Part shown: piece by piece, positions 8,045 to 13,478 of the stretch
Numbering within the stretch: the stretch's first letter is position 1
Layout: each line of letters opens with the position of its first letter
Assembly (NCBI GenBank): GCA_035399245.1
Contig: DAOPIR010000068.1
Location: forward strand, 1-13,478
From: CAXXOK01 sp035399245
GTDB lineage: Bacteria > Bacillota > Clostridia > Christensenellales > Aristaeellaceae
Length of the DNA: 13,478 nucleotides
Direction: 5' to 3'
Program-made: the position numbers and the translations under genes
The notes under the pieces: model-generated
Databases searched by the model: none
Told to the model about the DNA's origin: nothing
The model's input: only the letters and a program-made list of their open reading frames with translations

Positions 8045-8131
8045 AGTGATCGTTCTTCCTTTCGTTATTCTTGAACACGGCTGGGAAGGTACATGGAAGC
8101 TTTAGCAACATAGTAGGTATAAACCCTAAAC

Positions 8132-8161
8132 TTGACTTATGCCTCACTTGTGTATTATAAT
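8132..8161 (+). promoter_or_regulatory. Sigma-A-type promoter for the TetR-family gene
   Basis: The -35 box TTGACT (8132-8137; 5 of 6) is followed by 18 nt and a consensus -10 box TATAAT (8156-8161). The start site would be near 8168, giving a leader of about 90 nt. Its -10 box overlaps that of the divergent radical SAM promoter. Confidence 0.7.
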
Positions 8162-8182
8162 GTTGTCGTTCAGGAATGGCAA
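8154..8182 (-). promoter_or_regulatory. Sigma-A-type promoter for the radical SAM gene
   Basis: On the minus strand the -35 box TTGCCA (8177-8182; 5 of 6) and a consensus -10 box TATAAT (8154-8159) are 17 nt apart. The start site would be near 8147, leaving a leader of about 100 nt before the ATG at 8044. The leader shows no strong hairpin or recognised riboswitch by eye. Confidence 0.6.
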
Positions 8183-8260
8183 TGGACAGGATTTATCGGT
8201 ATTGTGGAATAAGCAACAGAACCGCTCGAAACTGTGTGATTATTGAGAAGGTATGAGAGA

Positions 8261-8851
8261 ATGAGCGAAAAAAAGACGGATCGGCGTGTTTTGAAGACAA
8301 AAAAAGCAATCCGCAATGCGTTTGCCGAACTGCTTTCCAAAAAAGAACTGCAGGAAATAACCATCAAGGATATTGCCGAAAAGGCGGACATTAACCGGAA
8401 AACCTTTTACGCACACTATTCCGGTGTATATCAGGTGGTAGATGAAATTGAAAACGATATCGTATCCGAGTTCAGCGAGCTGCTGCGCGGCGTAGACTTG
8501 AACCATTGCATCAAAAATCCCAATGATGCGTTTGAAAAGCTGACGGCGATCATCAACAGCAATATCGAGTTTTACGGCGACCTGATGCAGATCAACAAAA
8601 ACTCCAGCCTTGTTTCAAAGATTGTTCAGGAAATGAAGGAATCCCTAAAACATTCCCTTGCCGATCAGATTCATGTGGACTTGTTTACCATGGACGCGAT
8701 TTCCAATTTTATCATAGCCGGTATGCTTGCGGTATTCCAAAATTGGTTTAATTCCTCCAGGGAGCGATCGCTTGAGGAGCTTTCCAGAACTATCAGCGTG
8801 ATTGCGATGCTGGGAGTCAACGGCTTGATGGAGCAATATGAAAACGAGTGA
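8261..8851 (+). CDS. TetR/AcrR-family transcriptional regulator
   Basis: This is a 196-residue DNA-binding repressor-type protein. Residues about 10-58 form the TetR N-terminal domain: IRNAFAELLSKKEL (17-30) followed by the helix-turn-helix ITIKDIAEKADINRKTFYAHY (33-53), ending in the typical TFYAHY. The C-terminal ligand domain (about 85-196) ends with a hydrophobic helix pair around FIIAGMLAVFQNWFNS (150-165) and resembles the TetR C-terminal type found in DhaS-like regulators of Firmicutes. The ligand is unknown. An in-frame TTG lies at 8243, but ATG 8261 is preferred because AGAAGG (8246-8251) lies 9 nt before it. The gene is divergent from the radical SAM gene with overlapping promoters, so it probably regulates that gene and itself. 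Confidence 0.92.
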   Translation: MSEKKTDRRVLKTKKAIRNAFAELLSKKELQEITIKDIAEKADINRKTFYAHYSGVYQVVDEIENDIVSEFSELLRGVDLNHCIKNPNDAFEKLTAIINSNIEFYGDLMQINKNSSLVSKIVQEMKESLKHSLADQIHVDLFTMDAISNFIIAGMLAVFQNWFNSSRERSLEELSRTISVIAMLGVNGLMEQYENE

Positions 8852-8921
8852 AAAATAGTAAGCCGGCTTGTCGCCGTTTCCCGAAAATCAAATAAAAAAT
8901 GCAGGAAAATGCCGTGTGGAT

Positions 8922-8950
8922 TTGCTTTTCTCGGGCCGGTATTGTATAAT
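8922..8950 (+). promoter_or_regulatory. Promoter for the cytidylate-kinase-like gene
   Basis: A weak -35 TTGCTT (8922-8927; 3 of 6) is followed by 17 nt and a consensus -10 TATAAT (8945-8950). The start site near 8957 would leave almost no leader for ATG 8959. This argues for translation from ATG 9007. The 155-base gap after the TetR gene holds this promoter and no convincing terminator. Confidence 0.6.
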
Positions 8951-9006
8951 GCATATACATGCAATTCAATAGCCAGAACATCATGCCGACGGGGGATGTG
9001 ACAGCC

Positions 9007-9630
9007 ATGGATGCCGGAAAATCAATTATCACAATCGGGCGCGAGTATGGGAGCGGCGGCGGCGATATCGGAAAAGCGCTGGCCGAAAAGCTGGGGATTC
9101 CGTTTTACGACAAGGAGATTCTTTCCCTTGCCGCCAAAGAGAGCGGAATCTGCGAGGAACTGTTTGAAAATCAGGACGAAAAGCCTGTGTCCAGCTATCT
9201 GTTTGCGATGACCATGGGCGTAAGCGACATGGCGCAGCCCAGCATATCGGATGAGATGCCGCTGAACCACCGTATTTTTATGGCGCAGTTCCAAGCAATA
9301 TCACGGGTTGCCGCACAGGGACCGTGCGTGATTGTGGGCCGCTGCGCCAACTATGTGCTCAAGGGGCAGCCTAATATGATCAGCCTGTTTCTGTATGCCG
9401 ACGTTGACGCGCGGATTGAACGCACGATGAAAAAGCGGGGGCTATCCAAGGCGGAAGCCAAGGATCTGGTGCATAAACGGGATAAGCAGAGGCAGGGATA
9501 TTACAACTTTTTTGCCGACGGCAACTGGGGACATCGCTCCAATTATAACCTGATGTTCAACACTGTGGGCTTTACGCCGCAAACCGCAGCCGATGCGATT
9601 GTTGCCTTTATACAAAGCAGAAGCGAATAG
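9007..9630 (+). CDS. Cytidylate kinase-like family protein
   Basis: This is a 207-residue P-loop protein of the cytidylate-kinase-like family, presumed to be a cytoplasmic nucleotide or small-molecule kinase. The N-terminal ITIGREYGSGGGDIGKALAE (8-27) is the family's P-loop variant, with no classical GKS/T lysine. The family commonly has GSGGRE here, and this copy has GSGGGD. Further family landmarks are IPFYDKEIL (31-39), CVIVGRCANYVL (107-118), and DKQRQGYYNFF (159-169) followed by SNYNLMFNT (178-186) near the C-terminus. In-frame ATGs at 8959 and 8983 precede the chosen start. ATG 9007 is preferred because GGGGGA (8991-8996) lies 10 nt upstream and the -10 box ends at 8950. True CMP kinase activity is uncertain, since this family is distinct from Cmk and its substrate is generally unproven. 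Confidence 0.87.
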   Translation: MDAGKSIITIGREYGSGGGDIGKALAEKLGIPFYDKEILSLAAKESGICEELFENQDEKPVSSYLFAMTMGVSDMAQPSISDEMPLNHRIFMAQFQAISRVAAQGPCVIVGRCANYVLKGQPNMISLFLYADVDARIERTMKKRGLSKAEAKDLVHKRDKQRQGYYNFFADGNWGHRSNYNLMFNTVGFTPQTAADAIVAFIQSRSE

Positions 9631-9633
9631 GGA

Positions 9634-11157
9634 TTATTGCGTATCCGTCTGTGTAAGAAGCGCTGCGAAGTCGCCCATAGCGATTTCCAGCGCTTCGTTG
9701 TTGATATAGTGCATCGCAACGCCGTCCACCGCCAGCATATCGCTGAAGGAGTCCATCGTATACGCGGTCAGCGTGCGTGTTTTACCCTGCGTAGTGGTCA
9801 GGATCATCTGCCATTTCGGCGTGCCATCGGGCTCCGATACGCTGCTCAGCTTGCCGGATACGGTCATCTGCGCAAGGCGGGACATAAAATCGTCAAACGC
9901 CTCTTCGGTGATCGCCTCCCCGTTGGCGGTAATCTCCGTGGTGTATACGATATCGCCGTTTTCATCGGTTTCCAGTTCGTTGTTGGGCAATACGCTTTCG
10001 GTGTAGGTAGCGCGGATATTTAAGGTGCCGTCGCCGGTTTGCAGCGTGATGCTCTGGAGAACGGCATCGCCGAGATCGGCCGGCTGGAGCGTGACGTAGT
10101 TCATTGCGTCCGCATGCAGGAACGACGCGATCAAAAAGCTGGAAACGCGATAGCAGAAGTCGTCCACTTCACAATAATAGAAAAACTCGCCTTCCTGATC
10201 ACCGATGGTCAGCGTTAAGTCGGAGGCAGGCACGGTATAGGTTTGCAGCACGCCGTCGGAATCGGTTGTGGAATACAGCCCTTCGCGCTGCGCGATCTTG
10301 ATCACCACCTGCGCAGAATCAAAGCCGTAGTCCGCGCTGTTTTCATCAGTCACGGCGCCTACGCGCGTTCCAAGGCGGAAGTTTTCAGCGGCGGTGAGCA
10401 GGGTATCGGCAGCGTTCTGATCCATCGGGTATACAAACGGGCTTTGGAGCGTGCCGGTAACGGTATCGTTTTCGTCTGTTTCAAAGGTGCATACAATGGC
10501 GTCTTCCCCGTGCGGCAAAATGCTGATGCGCTCGACAAGCGTGGAAAGCACGGACGGCTGATCAATCGTCAGCAGCATATCGGCAGTGTATTCAAAGGTT
10601 TGATATACGGAGGAATTGCAAAAATAAATCGCGCTGTCGCCCGACCACCGGAAATAGTATTCGGTGGTCGTATTGAGGTTATAGCCAAGGTCAATCGTGA
10701 TAGCGCTTCCGTCCGTGAATGTGCTGACCACTTCGATCTGCGGCGGATCCAGCCCCATATCGGGCAGGTTTTCCAGATACTCGCTTTCGTCCTCCACCAC
10801 GGTTTCCATGATATATACCTGTGTGGCGTACTTGATGATGCTGTCGGTATAGGAATCGTTGATGAGCTCGGTTTCGCCGTTGTCAAGCACAAGCGCGAGC
10901 ATGCCGTCCTGATATGCAAGCGTATAGCTGTCCCCATCCGCATGGGAAACAGTAATGGTGTCCAGCGTTTGGGAATCCTCCTGCGCGATCAGGGTGTAGG
11001 TGGTTGCGGTGGAAGAGGTCGACGCCGCGTTATCCGCGGGGAAGGTGTTTTTAATAACGGGCAGCAACAGCACAAACGCGATGGCCAGCAGCAGCACGCC
11101 AATCAGTATAAGCAGCGGAACAAAGCGACGAAATCCCTTTTTTTCAGGCTTATCCAA
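9634..11157 (-). CDS. DUF4340-family membrane-anchored protein of a GldFG-type ABC system
   Basis: This 507-residue protein has a short basic N-terminus, one membrane helix (about residues 12-35, FVPLLILIGVLLLAIAFVLL) and a Ser/Thr-rich linker around 44-54. The large remainder is expected outside the membrane, acidic and beta-rich, matching the DUF4340 family. Repeats of the family fold are suggested by similar segments, such as LPDMGLDPPQIEVV (130-143), and by a second copy-like region near the middle. The start is TTG at 11157, supported by GAGGAGGA 6 nt upstream. It lies 17 nt after the GldG-like gene, so the two are cotranscribed. DUF4340 proteins commonly accompany GldG-type transporter proteins; their molecular role is not known. 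Confidence 0.82.
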   Translation of the reverse strand: MDKPEKKGFRRFVPLLILIGVLLLAIAFVLLLPVIKNTFPADNAASTSSTATTYTLIAQEDSQTLDTITVSHADGDSYTLAYQDGMLALVLDNGETELINDSYTDSIIKYATQVYIMETVVEDESEYLENLPDMGLDPPQIEVVSTFTDGSAITIDLGYNLNTTTEYYFRWSGDSAIYFCNSSVYQTFEYTADMLLTIDQPSVLSTLVERISILPHGEDAIVCTFETDENDTVTGTLQSPFVYPMDQNAADTLLTAAENFRLGTRVGAVTDENSADYGFDSAQVVIKIAQREGLYSTTDSDGVLQTYTVPASDLTLTIGDQEGEFFYYCEVDDFCYRVSSFLIASFLHADAMNYVTLQPADLGDAVLQSITLQTGDGTLNIRATYTESVLPNNELETDENGDIVYTTEITANGEAITEEAFDDFMSRLAQMTVSGKLSSVSEPDGTPKWQMILTTTQGKTRTLTAYTMDSFSDMLAVDGVAMHYINNEALEIAMGDFAALLTQTDTQ

Positions 11158-11163
11158 GTACCG

Positions 11164-11171
11164 TCCTCCTC
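11164..11171 (-). promoter_or_regulatory. Strong ribosome binding site deciding a TTG start
   Basis: The minus strand reads GAGGAGGA, 6 nt before the TTG codon at 11157. No ATG or GTG sits at that spacing, so this near-perfect Shine-Dalgarno sequence fixes the DUF4340 start as TTG. Confidence 0.8.
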
Positions 11172-11174
11172 TGA

Positions 11175-12650
11175 TTATCGGTTGCGCCTGGGCATAAGCA
11201 CGAACAGCGCAAGCAGGAAGATCAAGGCCGGCAGTGCCGCAAGCAGCGCGATGGCCGGACCCGTGCTTTGCACGGTAAGCTCCGGACGCAGCGCGGTTTT
11301 GGCGATGATGTCCAGCGAAACGCTCTTTTGCGGCAGCAGCTCGCTCATCAGCTGTAAAATAAATTCCTGATTATACGTCATCTGGTACATGTATTCGTCT
11401 GTGAAAATAGTGGAATTGCCGATGGCAAACATCCGGCTGATATTGCCGTTTGCGTGCATGCGCGCCGAGAGGATGGCCAGCGAAAACTCGCCGGTGGGAT
11501 CGCCTTCCTGATAGTCGATGGAGCCATTGTTGTCGGTAAGGCTGCGCAGATAGGCATTGACGCCGGATTTCAGCACTGTGGCCGAGGAAAGCGAGGCGTC
11601 GCTGTCGTCAGGCGTTTCAAACGCGCTGGCACCGGCCAGCATCAGGACATCCGTATTGGACGCGATCAGCGGCAGGGTCATATCCATGCTATTGAAATAG
11701 GGAATCAGGTTGATGCGCTCGCTGTAATAGCTGCCGGAATCTTCTTCCGAGGCGACCACAATCCCATCCAGCGGTACCACGCCGTAGTTGCGCAGCAGCG
11801 AAAAATAGTTGGTCAGATCGGTCGGGGCGGTATAGTCGCGCATCACGAAGAAGTTGCCGCCTTCCTGTGCAAAGGCTTGCAGGGTATCGATTTCGCTCTG
11901 CGAAAAATCCTTGTACGGATCGGCGATCAGCAGCAGATCGATATCGTCCAGCGTGTCGCCGGCAATCAGGTCTACCGTCTGCACGTCATAGCTGTTGGAT
12001 TTAAGAAAATCGGTAAAGGTAGCCAGGGTGTCGGTGGAAAGCTCGCCGTGCCTCTGCAAGATGCCGATCACGGGCACATCGGTCTGCGAAACGTAGAGGA
12101 TGGCTTCGGTGACATTTTTTTCGTAGGCGAGACCTGCAATTTCAAACGAGCCGGTATCGATGTTATAGCCCTGCGTAATAAAATCCTCATAGCTCAGGAT
12201 TTTATAGCGGCCCGTGGCCTCGCAGCTGACCACCACGCTGTCCGCGGTAACGGAGGTTTGCAAATCGCCTTCAAACAGCGATACAAAGCCCGGGTTCTTG
12301 GCCAAGTCGATCGGCGTTACGGTAACCAGGTCACACAAATAATGGTATTGCATCAGCACTTCATACAGCTCGCTGTCCATATCGCCGGACTGATACAGAA
12401 GATACAGGGTGATCGGCTCGGTCAGCGTATCCAGCGCCGCCTGCGTATCCTCGCTGGTGGCGGTGTAGCCGTTGAAGGAGTAGTCCTTGCGCCAGCCGTA
12501 GGTGGTTTCCAGGCTGTCGATACCGATCGTGACCAGTACGCCGATGGCGATCAGCAGCAGCATAACCAGCGCGCTGTAAGCACCAAAACGCCACTTGGGT
12601 TTGCGGAAAATGGCAAAGAAACGATGGAACGCCTGTTTGATCTTTTTCAT
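11175..12650 (-). CDS. GldG-like ABC transporter auxiliary protein
   Basis: This 491-residue protein has a basic N-terminus, a membrane helix at about 23-43, a long extracytoplasmic region, and a second helix at the very C-terminus (about 464-486) followed by MPRRNR. The layout and sequence match the GldG/ABC-type uncharacterised transport-system family. ATSEDTQAALDTLTEPITLYL (starting at 64) is the typical early segment for that family. VPVIGILQRHGELS (192-205), DIDLLLIADP (237-246) and FAQEGGNFFVMRD (261-273) form the Rossmann-like domain. The ATG at 12650 has AGGGAGG 6 nt upstream and overlaps the permease stop by 4 nt (ATGA). In gliding Bacteroidetes GldA, GldF and GldG form an ABC complex. 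Here the protein probably partners the upstream permease and ATPase; the substrate is unknown. Confidence 0.87.
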   Translation of the reverse strand: MKKIKQAFHRFFAIFRKPKWRFGAYSALVMLLLIAIGVLVTIGIDSLETTYGWRKDYSFNGYTATSEDTQAALDTLTEPITLYLLYQSGDMDSELYEVLMQYHYLCDLVTVTPIDLAKNPGFVSLFEGDLQTSVTADSVVVSCEATGRYKILSYEDFITQGYNIDTGSFEIAGLAYEKNVTEAILYVSQTDVPVIGILQRHGELSTDTLATFTDFLKSNSYDVQTVDLIAGDTLDDIDLLLIADPYKDFSQSEIDTLQAFAQEGGNFFVMRDYTAPTDLTNYFSLLRNYGVVPLDGIVVASEEDSGSYYSERINLIPYFNSMDMTLPLIASNTDVLMLAGASAFETPDDSDASLSSATVLKSGVNAYLRSLTDNNGSIDYQEGDPTGEFSLAILSARMHANGNISRMFAIGNSTIFTDEYMYQMTYNQEFILQLMSELLPQKSVSLDIIAKTALRPELTVQSTGPAIALLAALPALIFLLALFVLMPRRNR

Positions 12651-13366
12651 GCCGCGCCTCCCTGCGAGAAGCGTCTCGCGTCCAGCAGGCGCATGGTGGC
12701 GATTACAAACAGAGCGATAAACGTGATAAAGAACGTCAGGCTCGCAAAGCTCAGCTGCCCGATAATGAAGGGCTCATACCGGTCATACAGGCTCATAAAG
12801 CCCAGCGTATTGGAAATAAAATCGACCGGAATCGCATCGGCAAGCAGATCCAGTATCCACAGCATCAGATTGCCCGCAAACGCCAGCAGCGCCGCGGATA
12901 CCTGATTGCGCGCAAAACAGGTGAGGAACATATCCACCGCCAGAAAGCTGAGTGCCTGCAGCGTGAAGCCTAGGTACCCCACAAACCATTCGCCCGCGAA
13001 AGCCGTGCCGTAGATCATGATGATCACGGTGCATACGTTGGTCAGCGCGATCGCAATCAGCATCACCGAGGCAGCCGCCAGATATTTGCCCAGCACAATA
13101 GAGGGCAGCGGCACGGGGCTGGAAAGCAGCAGCTTTTCGGCATGCTTCTGCGAGTCCTCGCTGATCAGCCGCATGGTCAGCAGCGGAGAAAGGAGCATGA
13201 CCAGCAGTGTCAGCTGTGAAAGAAATATAAGAATCTCGCCCGACAGCGCGGATAGGTTGTTCAGATAGAAAATCACGCTGGACAGCGCAGAAAATACACC
13301 GATGAACACATAGCCGATCGGTGTGCGGAAATAGCTTAAAAATTCACGTTTATAAATCGTTTTCAT
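12647..13366 (-). CDS. ABC-2 type permease, GldF-like
   Basis: This 239-residue integral membrane protein has about six predicted helices (roughly 15-38, 45-67, 95-119, 127-148, 155-178, 203-229). It starts with the amphipathic MKTIYKREFLSYFRTPIGYVF, typical of ABC-2 permeases. MRLISEDSQKHAEKLLLSSPV (65-85) is the conserved cytoplasmic coupling segment seen in GldF and NosY-like permeases. The start ATG 13366 has TAGGGGG 7 nt upstream, overlapping the stop codon of the ABC ATPase gene. Together with the ATPase it should form the core transporter, with the GldG-like and DUF4340 proteins as accessory parts. Confidence 0.88.
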   Translation of the reverse strand: MKTIYKREFLSYFRTPIGYVFIGVFSALSSVIFYLNNLSALSGEILIFLSQLTLLVMLLSPLLTMRLISEDSQKHAEKLLLSSPVPLPSIVLGKYLAAASVMLIAIALTNVCTVIIMIYGTAFAGEWFVGYLGFTLQALSFLAVDMFLTCFARNQVSAALLAFAGNLMLWILDLLADAIPVDFISNTLGFMSLYDRYEPFIIGQLSFASLTFFITFIALFVIATMRLLDARRFSQGGAA

Positions 13367-13377
13367 TCTATCGCCCC

Positions 13378-13478
13378 CTACTCGGCAATGGCCTGCAGGA
13401 AGATCTGCTCCAAATCATCCTCATGGCGCGTCATGCGTAGAATGGGGGTGCCCAGCGCGCTGCACAGGGTAAATACCT
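13378..13478 (-). CDS. ABC transporter ATP-binding protein, C-terminal fragment cut by the window edge
   Basis: Only the last 32 codons plus two bases of a preceding codon are visible. They end in LEQIFLQAIAE followed by TAG, which matches the usual C-terminal tail (SLEDIFL-type) of ABC-2 transporter ATPases. The Walker and signature motifs would lie to the right of the window. The stop is 11 nt before the permease ATG, and its TAG forms part of the permease ribosome binding site, so the gene is the upstream member of this operon. The family call rests on the tail plus context. Confidence 0.72.
   Translation of the reverse strand, partial: VFTLCSALGTPILRMTRHEDDLEQIFLQAIAE

Noticed and set aside
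8065..8094. Nine-codon minus-strand open frame in the radical SAM leader
   Set aside because: It is very short, lacks a clear ribosome binding site, and has no regulatory codon run or hairpin suggesting attenuation.
8855..8882. GC-rich inverted repeat after the TetR-family gene as a terminator
   Set aside because: Only about four base pairs form (CGGC with GCCG) and just three T residues follow.
10243..11370. 375-residue plus-strand open frame
   Set aside because: It crosses the DUF4340/GldG gene boundary on the opposite strand and has no recognisable domain.
11454..12905. 483-residue plus-strand open frame
   Set aside because: It is antisense to the GldG-like and permease genes, which have matching domains, good ribosome binding sites and ATGA coupling; no ribosome binding site or recognisable domain was seen for this frame.

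Overview
The window suggests an anaerobic low-GC-lineage Gram-positive (class Clostridia, probably Oscillospiraceae/Ruminococcaceae-like) of moderate GC content. The grounds are the gene families (a DUF5107-TPR protein, a radical SAM/SPASM protein with a TetR-type regulator, a cytidylate-kinase-like protein, and a GldF/GldG/DUF4340 ABC system), strong AGGAGG-type ribosome binding sites, and clear sigma-A-type promoters. No mobile element, CRISPR array, tRNA or rRNA gene was seen. Coding density is high and no gap without a gene exceeds about 215 bases.

Region 1 (1-5505), glycan unit on the minus strand. A promoter near 5427-5455 drives a large cytoplasmic DUF5107-plus-TPR protein. Its stop codon overlaps the start of a glycoside hydrolase family 2 enzyme (ATGA overlap), and that enzyme runs off the left edge. 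The two look like a translationally coupled pair that processes an imported oligosaccharide. A perfect inverted repeat lies across the promoter and is a good operator candidate. Divergent from this pair, with its own strong promoter, is mtnA (5540-6604), the aldose-ketose isomerase of methylthioribose or 5-deoxyribose salvage.

Region 2 (6611-9630), a radical SAM locus. A minus-strand radical SAM/SPASM protein ends at a strong hairpin terminator that separates it from convergent mtnA. It is divergent from a TetR-family regulator, and the two promoters share one -10 box, so one bound regulator could control both directions. Downstream of the regulator, with its own promoter, is a cytidylate-kinase-like P-loop protein.

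Region 3 (9634-13478), an ABC-type operon on the minus strand, read from the right edge leftward: the C-terminus of an ABC ATPase, a six-helix ABC-2 permease (GldF-like), a GldG-like membrane-anchored protein, and a DUF4340 membrane-anchored protein. Short gaps or overlaps (11 nt, 4-nt overlap, 17 nt) and good ribosome binding sites indicate one transcript. The layout resembles the gliding-associated GldA-F-G transporter, but in a lineage not expected to glide, so the substrate is unknown. The operon converges on the cytidylate-kinase-like gene with only three bases between stop codons.
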